A stretch of 64,000 nucleotides of DNA from the NCBI RefSeq assembly GCF_025639805.1, contig NZ_CP106735.1:4435501-4499500 (forward strand), written 5' to 3'. The translations under genes were made by a program, and so were the position numbers. This stretch comes from Reichenbachiella carrageenanivorans. GTDB lineage: Bacteria; Bacteroidota; Bacteroidia; Cytophagales; Cyclobacteriaceae. Of the stretch, positions 38,272 to 45,600 are shown piece by piece; the first letter of the stretch is position 1; every line of letters begins with the position of its first letter. The notes beneath the pieces were generated by a model, which saw only the letters and a program-made list of their open reading frames with translations, did no database searches and was not told the origin of the DNA.

Positions 38272-38920
38272 AGGCTTTCATGATTTGTACGCCTGCAGAA
38301 GTACCTATTCGATCTGCACCCGCATTCACCAGTGCTTCCAACTGCTCACGCGACTTGATCCCTCCTGAAGCTTTGATTCCTACATGGGGAGCTACATTTG
38401 CTTTCATGATTTCGATGTCGTCTATACTAGCTCCGCGTGAAGCAAACCCTGTAGAAGTCTTGATATAATCGGCGCCAGCATCGGAAACGATCTTCGACAC
38501 CTGTGCTATTTCTTCCTTAGTAAGCAAAGCGGTTTCTACGATTATTTTTAAGATCTTTTGCTGCTGATGTGCCAACTGAGCAGCTTTAGCCATTTCTATT
38601 TTCGACCAATTCATTCCTGACTTGAAAGCAGACACATTCATCACCAGATCCAATTCGTCGGCGCCATCTGCGATAGCCATTTCTATCTCATGTAATTTAG
38701 AGGCTGTTTGCTGGTAACCAAGGGGAAAGCCTATCACAGTCACTAGCTGGATGGTTGAATTTTCTAACTCACGACTGACTTTCTTTACCCAAAACGGAGG
38801 AATACAAACACCAATAAACTGATAGCGTTTTGCTTCTGATATCAACTGATCCACCTCTCGATCAGTCAGATCTATTTTCAGCAAGGTATGTTCTATATAG
38901 GTATTAGGATGCTCAATCAC
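38264..38920 (-). CDS. deoC: Deoxyribose-phosphate aldolase
   Basis: Splits 2-deoxyribose 5-phosphate to glyceraldehyde 3-phosphate and acetaldehyde. The Schiff-base lysine is in ADYIKTSTGFASRGAS; IEHTLLK at the N-terminus and SGGIKSREQLEALVNAGA near the end are family signatures. 218 residues is normal for the short type. It starts 18 bases after the upstream Lys-rich gene. Confidence 0.96.
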   Translation of the reverse strand: MIEHPNTYIEHTLLKIDLTDREVDQLISEAKRYQFIGVCIPPFWVKKVSRELENSTIQLVTVIGFPLGYQQTASKLHEIEMAIADGADELDLVMNVSAFKSGMNWSKIEMAKAAQLAHQQQKILKIIVETALLTKEEIAQVSKIVSDAGADYIKTSTGFASRGASIDDIEIMKANVAPHVGIKASGGIKSREQLEALVNAGADRIGTSAGVQIMKAYE

Positions 38921-38938
38921 TAATGAAAGATAAACAAG

Positions 38939-39286
38939 CTAGTGAACGATCCCACACTCCTCACAAAATTTGCGTTTTTTGAGTGGACGTTTTTTAGGTT
39001 TCTTTTTATGACCGAAATAGCTCGGATCAGAATACTGAGGTTTCTTCATTCCCTTTTCTCTTTTCCTATATTTTTTCTTATTGGCCTTCATCAATGCCTC
39101 ATACTCCTTGATTCCTTGATCGTTTTTCTTATTATACGATTTTTTAGAGGCCTTTTTCTTAGATTGAAAAATCTGAGACTGGCTAGACGCAGGGTTCGCC
39201 TCAGACTCACGAGAAGTCTGTGCTAAAGATTCGTTGGATAGTAGGATGAAAAATATTCCGAAACAGAATAAAAATAGAAATCGCAT
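38939..39286 (-). CDS. Secreted lysine-rich protein, unknown
   Basis: Start taken at ATG 39286 (MRFLFLFCFGIFF); a GTG two codons upstream is also open. About 115 residues: signal peptide cleaved after SLA, then a strongly basic low-complexity body (KKKASKKSYNKKN, HKKKPKKRPLKKRKF) ending in CEECGIVH, a C-x-x-C pair with a nearby His. It might bind nucleic acid, polyphosphate or a metal. It is the first gene of the unit that continues into deoC and acyP. Confidence 0.65.
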   Translation of the reverse strand: MRFLFLFCFGIFFILLSNESLAQTSRESEANPASSQSQIFQSKKKASKKSYNKKNDQGIKEYEALMKANKKKYRKREKGMKKPQYSDPSYFGHKKKPKKRPLKKRKFCEECGIVH

Positions 39287-39392
39287 AGACACTTTGTAAT
39301 TTCACAAAATAACGAAAACAAAATCTATTATTGCACAACTCTCCTTTTGTTTTTTGGTTTAAATAACCAATCACTTTCTTAAAATATAGCAC

Positions 39393-40487
39393 ATGAAAAT
39401 AAGATACTTCCTCCTAACAATTACTTTAGGTTTTTCTATTTTGGCGCACGCCCAAACCATGGACTTTGAATCCTACAACCCTCCCTCCACACTTGTGGTT
39501 ACCGAACATCAGGTCACCAAAGCTAAATACCCCTTTATAGACGTACACAACCATCAATTTGGCATGAATACACAAGATCTCAGACCGCTCCTTCATGACA
39601 TGGACGACCTCAATATGGCCGTAATGGTAAACTTGAGCGGACGTGGGCGAGGCAGTGACGAACATTTCGAGGGTGTAATGCAAAACGTAAAGAAAAATGC
39701 ACCCAACCGGTTTATCATTTTCACCAATCTATCCTTCGACAACATAGATGATAAAAATTGGACCATAAACACCGTAGACCAACTCTCGCGCGACGTAAAA
39801 GCAGGTGCTAATGGACTGAAAATATACAAAAGCCTCGGCCTCCGCCATACAGATCAAGACGGCAAGCGCATAGCAGTAGATGACCCAAGACTAGACCCTA
39901 TATGGGCCAAATGTGGCGAATTGGGTATTCCTGTTCTGATACATTCCGCAGATCCAAAACCATTCTGGGATGATCACGACGAAAACAACGAACGCTGGCT
40001 AGAACTAAAAACCAAACCTGGGCGCAAACGAGGCCCTAATGATCCCGCTCCCTGGGAGCAGATCATCGCCGAACAACATCATGTATTTGAGAAACACCCA
40101 AACACCAAATTTATCAATGCGCACTTGGGCTGGTATGCCAATGATTTGACCACTCTAGGCCAGCTCATGGACAAATACCCTAACATGTATTCCGAGATTG
40201 GTGCCGTGATAGCCGAACTCGGCCGGCAACCCAGAGCAGCCAACGCCTTTCTGACCAAGTATCAAGACCGAGTTATGTTTGGCAAAGATGCCTATAACAA
40301 AGAGCAATACTACACTTACTTTCGTGTATTAGAGACCGCAGATGAATACTTCCCTTACTACAAGAAATATCATGCCTATTGGAAGATGTATGGCTTAGAC
40401 TTGAGTGATGAAGTACTGAAGAAATTGTATTACAAAAATGCAGTTCAAGTGATTCCAAATATCGACAGTTCATTATTTCCCGAGTAA
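39393..40487 (+). CDS. Secreted amidohydrolase-family protein
   Basis: 364 residues with a signal peptide (LGFSILAHA-Q). The mature domain is an amidohydrolase TIM barrel: FIDVHNHQFGM gives the HxH metal pair, IPVLIHSADP the third histidine and FINAHLGWYANDLTTLG the fourth; VMFGKDAYN carries the aspartate. It resembles the Amidohydro_2 (decarboxylase/hydrolase) group. Substrate unknown; it is exported, which is unusual for that group. Confidence 0.85.
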   Translation: MKIRYFLLTITLGFSILAHAQTMDFESYNPPSTLVVTEHQVTKAKYPFIDVHNHQFGMNTQDLRPLLHDMDDLNMAVMVNLSGRGRGSDEHFEGVMQNVKKNAPNRFIIFTNLSFDNIDDKNWTINTVDQLSRDVKAGANGLKIYKSLGLRHTDQDGKRIAVDDPRLDPIWAKCGELGIPVLIHSADPKPFWDDHDENNERWLELKTKPGRKRGPNDPAPWEQIIAEQHHVFEKHPNTKFINAHLGWYANDLTTLGQLMDKYPNMYSEIGAVIAELGRQPRAANAFLTKYQDRVMFGKDAYNKEQYYTYFRVLETADEYFPYYKKYHAYWKMYGLDLSDEVLKKLYYKNAVQVIPNIDSSLFPE

Positions 40488-40535
40488 TATTATCTTGCAA
40501 GCCATTAGCTAATCCAATACACTAATAAATTTATA

Positions 40536-41423
40536 ATGAAACCTACTTTACTCATACTGGCTGCTGGACGCGGGAGCCGATTTGGCGGAGCCAAACAAGT
40601 AGCCCCCATGGGTCCTCATGGTGAAACAATCATGGAATACAGCATCTACGACGCACTCAACAATGGCTTTAACCAAGTCGTACTCGTGATCAACAAAGAC
40701 GTGGAACAAGACACCTTCGAACTAGTCGATAAAATGACCACTGTGAAAAATAAAATCTCCTATGCTTACCAAGATCTATACACTGAAATGATCCCTGCCG
40801 ATATTCAGGCCGCAAGATTAAAACCCTGGGGAACAGCACACGCCATCATGAGTGCCTGTGACCAAATAGACGGGAGTTTTGCTATGATCAATGCGGATGA
40901 CTACTACGGCAAGGATGCTTTCAGCACTATGGCCAGCTATCTCCAATCTCATACCGCCCCCAACAACTACAGCATGATCGGCTATGATTTGGCTAACACC
41001 CTATCTGCCAATGGCACCGTATCTCGTGGCATCTCCATCAGTGATACCAATGGCTTTTTAGCCTCCATCGTAGAAACACACGGTATCCATGCACAAGGCG
41101 ACAAAATCATAGCTGATGGAAATCAAGAAATCACCGAAGGATTAGCATCTATGAACTTCTGGGGCTTCCAAAACAACCTGTTTAGCGAACTAAAAACTCA
41201 GTTCAAAGATTTTCTCAACACAGCAAAAGACCTCACTAAAGACGAATATCAAATCCCTACCGTGATCGACCAAATGATCAAAAAAGGAATGATCGAAGTC
41301 TCCGTTTTGCACTCTGGCGCAAAGTGGTTTGGCGTCACATATAAAGAAGATGCAAGCTACGCTGCTAAAGCCATCCAAGGCTATGTGGCTTCTGGCAAAT
41401 ATCCTAGTCCACTTTGGGTATGA
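40536..41423 (+). CDS. Sugar-nucleotide-type nucleotidyltransferase
   Basis: 295 residues with the pyrophosphorylase signature LILAAGRGSRFGGAKQVAPMG at the N-terminus and MINADDYYGKDAF for metal binding. It belongs to the NTP-transferase fold (GalU/RfbA type), though the exact NDP-sugar is not determined. The domain ends without a left-handed helix extension. It lies 48 bases after the amidohydrolase. Confidence 0.85.
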   Translation: MKPTLLILAAGRGSRFGGAKQVAPMGPHGETIMEYSIYDALNNGFNQVVLVINKDVEQDTFELVDKMTTVKNKISYAYQDLYTEMIPADIQAARLKPWGTAHAIMSACDQIDGSFAMINADDYYGKDAFSTMASYLQSHTAPNNYSMIGYDLANTLSANGTVSRGISISDTNGFLASIVETHGIHAQGDKIIADGNQEITEGLASMNFWGFQNNLFSELKTQFKDFLNTAKDLTKDEYQIPTVIDQMIKKGMIEVSVLHSGAKWFGVTYKEDASYAAKAIQGYVASGKYPSPLWV

Positions 41424-41470
41424 TTTCTCGTTAGTATTTATTAGATTTTGGGTTTAAAATTTTTCCTCAA

Positions 41471-41923
41471 ATGAAACTGAAAAAAGGAGATCAAATTCCA
41501 GATATCACTTTGAGCGACCAAGATGGTGCTCGCATAAACTTGAGAAGGTTCGTTGATCAAGCATTGATAATTTTCTTCTACCCAAAAGACAATACACCAG
41601 TCTGTACAGCCGAAGCTTGTCTTTTCGAAGCTCACTACAAAGAGCTGAAAGAGGCAGGAGCTGAAGTCATCGGTATCAGCAGTGATCCCGTCTCTTCTCA
41701 CAAGAAGTTTGCGACACGCTACCACTTGGACTACCGACTACTGAGTGATGTCGATGGGGAGGCCGAAAAACTATTTGGCATAAAACGCAAACTATTTGGG
41801 CTTATCAAAGAGCGAGTAACTTTTGTCTTTAATAAAGAAGGCAAATTAGTTCACATCATTCAGTCTCAATACAATGGCAAGCGACACGTAAAAGAAGCCA
41901 TAGCTGCACTCAATACAGACTAA
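41471..41923 (+). CDS. bcp: Peroxiredoxin, Bcp/PrxQ type
   Basis: 150 residues; thiol peroxidase. Peroxidatic Cys in FYPKDNTPVCTAEACLFE, with the resolving Cys five residues later, as in PrxQ. The usual Gly before the Cys is Val here (TPVC for TPGC). FNKEGKLVHIIQSQYN follows. It precedes the SRP RNA. Confidence 0.95.
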   Translation: MKLKKGDQIPDITLSDQDGARINLRRFVDQALIIFFYPKDNTPVCTAEACLFEAHYKELKEAGAEVIGISSDPVSSHKKFATRYHLDYRLLSDVDGEAEKLFGIKRKLFGLIKERVTFVFNKEGKLVHIIQSQYNGKRHVKEAIAALNTD

Positions 41924-42021
41924 ACTGACTTATCACTCTGCCCAATACAGCAATTAAAACAAGAGTTTTTAAAACTTTAAAAAATAATTGACAGATGTCT
42001 GGCATTCGGTGAAAATCGTTC

Positions 42022-42029
42022 TAATTTTG
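42022..42029 (+). promoter_or_regulatory. Promoter -7 element for the SRP RNA
   Basis: TAATTTTG matches TAnnTTTG and lies 3-4 bases before the first paired base of the RNA, which fits initiation at about 42033. Confidence 0.55.
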
Positions 42030-42032
42030 CGT

Positions 42033-42124
42033 TGGCAAATCGATACGACCAGCTCCTATCGAACTCCCCCAGGTCCGGAAGGAAGCAAGGGTAGATAGTT
42101 GTAGCGGTGCGATATAGGTTTGCC
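42033..42124 (+). ncRNA. ffs: Signal recognition particle RNA, small bacterial type
   Basis: The apical domain of 4.5S RNA is unmistakable: CCAGGTCCGGAAGGAAGCAAGG with the conserved GGAAG tetraloop region. The termini GGCAAA (42033-42038) and TTTGCC (42119-42124) pair to close the hairpin, giving about 92 bases. T-rich sequence follows. It works with Ffh for membrane-protein targeting. Confidence 0.93.
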
Positions 42125-42480
42125 ATTTTTATTCCCCTCTTCCCTTTTTAGTCACTCATTTACGTTACTTCATCCATTAGCTCAGCTTCCACCTAAACAG
42201 CAATTGTTTCTCCTTCCCTTTGACAGGATCACTCGGTCATTTGCAAAAGGGAGGTCTATCGGCACGCAATATGACTCATTAGACTAGGGCTACCAGTTCA
42301 TTGAGCTCAACGAAATAAACAGTATCGTAAAGAGCAATGAAAACACACTGCAAGAATTCATTCGTCTACTCGGAGTGCGTAGAGCCTGTCAGTATTATTC
42401 GCAAAATTCTCCTACGAATGAAAGGACGAACTACCTAGTTGGTGAATAAGGTTGATCAAAAGCATCTACCACGACCAAAA
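42125..42480. other. Gap after the SRP RNA, with a possible gene remnant
   Basis: No intact gene. The plus-strand frame 42288-42449 is discussed separately as a possible decayed fragment. The rest is ordinary intergenic sequence. It ends at the terminator of the following minus-strand gene. Confidence 0.5.
42288..42449 (+). pseudogene. Possible decayed LytTR-type fragment
   Basis: A 53-codon open end without start (a TAG lies immediately before it) ending in TAA: GYQFIELNEINSIVKSNEN... through LLGVRRACQYY. The first 20 residues resemble the start of a LytTR DNA-binding domain (hydrophobic strand, then aligned with an Asn/Tyr loop). It may be a remnant of a response regulator. The similarity is by eye and weak. 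Confidence 0.25.
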
Positions 42481-42486
42481 GAACCC

Positions 42487-42517
42487 AAAAAAAGGGTCCA
42501 CATTGCTGCAGACCCTT
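42487..42517 (-). terminator. Terminator after the coiled-coil gene
   Basis: AAGGGTC (42492-42498) with GACCCTT (42511-42517), a 12-base loop, and seven Ts on the minus strand. It follows the gene that ends at 42545. Confidence 0.8.
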
Positions 42518-42544
42518 CATCGCCATAGCTGATATGCGATCCTG

Positions 42545-43450
42545 TTAGTCGTTTACGGCCACTACCAGATATTTGGAAATTCTCCAAAATTCATCTGGAT
42601 TGGTTATTTTCAAAAATTTGGCTTTATCCCCTTCCTTCACTATCTCGTAAGAATCCGACGGATGCTCAGTCACTAGATCTACCTCTTCTGAGTCTACTAA
42701 TAGGTTTTGGGTGGTTCGGATATCGATTTCGCTAAACTTCTCCTTGGGCACATCTTTTTCGAGAGCAGACGTTTTACCAAACCACAGGACACCGCCTTCT
42801 TTCACGATCAAACCTTCTTCTTCTAGCGCCTTCTTTGTACCAATGGCATAGTAAGCCTCATTCAATTTTTTCTCCTGCTCATCGATTTTCGCTACTTGTA
42901 CATTGATTTTCTCCTCTTGTACTACGCTTTTGTATTCGAGCATTTTCAAATCAGTAGACAGATCTGCGATCATTACATTTTTGCTGGCCAAATCTTCTCG
43001 CAATCCATCTACAGAAGCTTTTCTTTCTTTTAATTCATCAGAAAGTTCTGCTATTCTGCTTTTAAACGTGTTCATATTCACGTTGGCAGTTTCTAGCTTA
43101 GACATCAATCGAGACACTTTCCCATTGGTCTCAATGATCAAACTATCGATCAAATCCATGTCCTCTACTAACTGTCTTTTGTTGGACTTGGTCAAATCAC
43201 CAGAAGAAATTTTATTAACCAAGTTCTCTCTGTCTTTGATTTGTCCCACTTGCGATTCTAAGCTATACATGATATCAATGATTTCATTATAAGCAGAATC
43301 TCTGGTATAAAGCTCCTGCTCTAGCTGTATAGACTTCAAGCTGAGCTGTTCTTTTTCATCCTCTATAGTAAAATAAAGAGCGGTCAAACTCACCACCACG
43401 GCCAAGGTAGCCGCAATGAACAATGTCAATTTTGCTGATTTACTTTTCAT
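42545..43450 (-). CDS. Coiled-coil membrane protein, unknown
   Basis: 301 residues. One N-terminal membrane helix (LTLFIAATLAVVVSLTALYF, residues about 8-28) is followed by roughly 170 residues of heptad-rich coiled coil, then a beta-rich C-terminal part (LITKEGGVLWFGKT-like segment and KFLKITNPDEFWRISKYLVV). The architecture suggests a periplasmic or surface-linked scaffold. I do not recognise a family. Confidence 0.7.
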   Translation of the reverse strand: MKSKSAKLTLFIAATLAVVVSLTALYFTIEDEKEQLSLKSIQLEQELYTRDSAYNEIIDIMYSLESQVGQIKDRENLVNKISSGDLTKSNKRQLVEDMDLIDSLIIETNGKVSRLMSKLETANVNMNTFKSRIAELSDELKERKASVDGLREDLASKNVMIADLSTDLKMLEYKSVVQEEKINVQVAKIDEQEKKLNEAYYAIGTKKALEEEGLIVKEGGVLWFGKTSALEKDVPKEKFSEIDIRTTQNLLVDSEEVDLVTEHPSDSYEIVKEGDKAKFLKITNPDEFWRISKYLVVAVND

Positions 43451-43623
43451 AATACTTATTGTTTTAAGGTTCTTATTTTAAAGTTTAATTAATTATCTCA
43501 ATCCCTTTGATCAGGACTTATCAGTCTGAATAAGACTGGTCATTTTCTTTGATAAACAGCTATATTTTCCATCATAGCTCAATCATGATATCTAAAAGCA
43601 TAATTCACTCTGCAACTACCTAT

Positions 43624-44124
43624 CTAGAATGTAACTTTGATACCTAGACCTGGGTCGAGTGCCAAAAAGGCGTCTCCATCGGTAGCTACTTCGAAGAAGG
43701 GTTTAAAATCGAAGCTTAGTGCGATAGGCACTTCTCGTATCTTATATTCAATACCAAAAATACCGTCGACACCTAAGCCAAAGGCCGACGATTCTCTCCG
43801 GTAGATTCCTTCGCTCTGCACTACATCTGACTGGCTAGCCACATGCCCGCCAATACCATAGTACCACCGAAGCCCTTGCACATCGAATGCAGATTCGTAT
43901 CGCTCCACGAGTACCGTAGCCGAAAATGCATTAGGATAAAACCCTACTATACCCTCTATGGCTAATGCTGGTTTGGTAAAATGTTTGACTGATATTCCTG
44001 ACGTGCCCAGTCCTCTGACACCTACCGCCGTTTGGTAGGTAGTGCCAGACTTGAGTCGTTGCGCTTGTGAAATACCCACATGTAGCATACACCCAATAGT
44101 CAAAATGATCGCAATGAATTTCAT
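43624..44124 (-). CDS. Small outer-membrane-like protein, unknown
   Basis: Start taken at ATG 44124 (MKFIAIILTIGCMLHVG), which gives a signal peptide cleaved after SQA; a longer frame starts at 44166. The mature ~145 residues are beta-rich with alternating hydrophobics (LAIEGIVGFYPNAFSATVLVE, LGLGVDGIFGIEYK-like) and end LDPGLGIKVTF, a typical final strand with C-terminal Phe. It is probably an 8-stranded beta-barrel. It lies just downstream of the response regulator, on the same strand. Confidence 0.7.
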   Translation of the reverse strand: MKFIAIILTIGCMLHVGISQAQRLKSGTTYQTAVGVRGLGTSGISVKHFTKPALAIEGIVGFYPNAFSATVLVERYESAFDVQGLRWYYGIGGHVASQSDVVQSEGIYRRESSAFGLGVDGIFGIEYKIREVPIALSFDFKPFFEVATDGDAFLALDPGLGIKVTF

Positions 44125-44247
44125 AGTCAATTGTCTTTGACCTTTCATTACCAATCGGCATACCATCTAATTAAGATGCTTATTACCAGCCTGTTACATA
44201 TATAACTTCATGTGAAATTTTCTCATATCGAGAAAACGTGTGCAATT

Positions 44248-45600
44248 TTAAGAGATCGGGTGCTCTTTAAGGAGCCTGTAGATGGTAGACTGGCCAATAT
44301 CCAACCGATCAGCAACCTGCTTGATATCATCGTTGTATCTTTTGAGATAGAGTCTGATGATTTTGAGTTGATAGTCTTTCATGGTCAGCTCTTCTGACAA
44401 CACCTCAGGCATCAGGTCTCGTTGGGAAAAAGTAATATCCTCTGGCGTTATCTCTTGCTCATCAGCCATCACTACTGCCAACTCTATGATAGATTTTAGC
44501 TCACGGATATTGCCTGGGTATGAATAGCTCAGCAGCTTGTGCATGGCATCTTTTGTTAGTTTTTTAGCTGGTTGATCATTTTCGTGAGCGAATGCTTCTG
44601 TAAAATACTTAGCCAGCAACACTACATCTTTGTCTCTACTACGCAAAGGTGGCAACTCCAGTGGCAAGCCCAACAACCTATAATATAAATCCTCCCGAAA
44701 ACGCCCAGCTTTCATCTCTTCTAGCAGGTCTCTATGCGTAGCGACTATGATACGGCAGTCTACTTTTACTACGCCAGTGCCTCCTACTCTCGTAATTTCC
44801 TTTTCTTGCAAAGCCCGAAGCAGCTTGGCCTGCAAAGCCACATCCATTTCACCTATCTCATCGAGAAAGAGCGTACCGCCATGCGCCTGCTCAAATTTGC
44901 CCAAGTGCTTTTCGGTAGCACCTGTAAAAGCACCCTTTTCATGCCCAAACAATTCGCTTTCAGCCAATTCCTTTGGAATGGCACTCATGTTTACGGGTAC
45001 AAACGGCTTCTTCTTCAACTTGCTATTGTAGTGAATCGCCTTGGCGACTACTTCCTTGCCCGTGCCCGTTTCGCCAGAGATCATCACACTGATATTGGTG
45101 GTAGTCGCTTTTTCGATGAGCCTAAAAACTTTCTTAATCCCATCACTTTGACCAATGATAGTAGATGGATAATCGTACTTCTTTTCCACCTCTTCTTGGA
45201 GCGTTTCTACTTTTTGAGTGAGCTTTCTGTGCTTGCCCAACTGATTCAAAACATGTACCAGTCTATCCCGTATATCGTCGGTTTTGGTGAGGTAATCATA
45301 CGCACCCTTTTTCAACAAATCTACCGCTGTCTCTATATCCTGCTGCTCCGAAATGACTACCACTTCAATAGCAGGGTCATAAGATTTGATCTTATCAAAC
45401 AAATCAGAGCCTAAATAGTCTGGCAAACGAAAATCTAAGGTAATCAGATCAGGCTGCTGCGATAAGTCGGCCAGCATAGAAGCACCATCCTTATAAGTAT
45501 GAACCGTGTGATCTGGATTGAGGCTAAGTGTATGTGACAACAGTTTGCTATACCACTCATCGTCTTCTACCACAAAAATTTTAAATGCTTCCTTTTTCAT
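44248..45600 (-). CDS. Sigma-54-dependent NtrC-family response regulator
   Basis: 450 residues. The receiver domain (1-120) has the acidic pair VEDDE and the phospho-acceptor Asp in LITLDFRLPD. The AAA+ domain (about 145-380) has Walker A GETGTGKEV, the sigma-54 contact loop GAFTGA and DEIGEMDVALQAK. A Fis-type helix-turn-helix closes the protein (VADRLDIGQSTIYRLLKEH). It activates RNA polymerase with sigma-54. Its ATG overlaps the histidine-kinase stop, so the two form a cognate pair. Confidence 0.95.
   Translation of the reverse strand: MKKEAFKIFVVEDDEWYSKLLSHTLSLNPDHTVHTYKDGASMLADLSQQPDLITLDFRLPDYLGSDLFDKIKSYDPAIEVVVISEQQDIETAVDLLKKGAYDYLTKTDDIRDRLVHVLNQLGKHRKLTQKVETLQEEVEKKYDYPSTIIGQSDGIKKVFRLIEKATTTNISVMISGETGTGKEVVAKAIHYNSKLKKKPFVPVNMSAIPKELAESELFGHEKGAFTGATEKHLGKFEQAHGGTLFLDEIGEMDVALQAKLLRALQEKEITRVGGTGVVKVDCRIIVATHRDLLEEMKAGRFREDLYYRLLGLPLELPPLRSRDKDVVLLAKYFTEAFAHENDQPAKKLTKDAMHKLLSYSYPGNIRELKSIIELAVVMADEQEITPEDITFSQRDLMPEVLSEELTMKDYQLKIIRLYLKRYNDDIKQVADRLDIGQSTIYRLLKEHPIS

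Noticed and set aside
43451..43623. Sigma-54 -24/-12 site controlling the coiled-coil gene
   Set aside because: No TGGCAC-N5-TTGC match found in the upstream region.
44734..45414. 226-residue open frame on the plus strand
   Set aside because: It is antisense to the AAA+ and receiver domains of the sigma-54 regulator, which are strongly conserved; it is a shadow.
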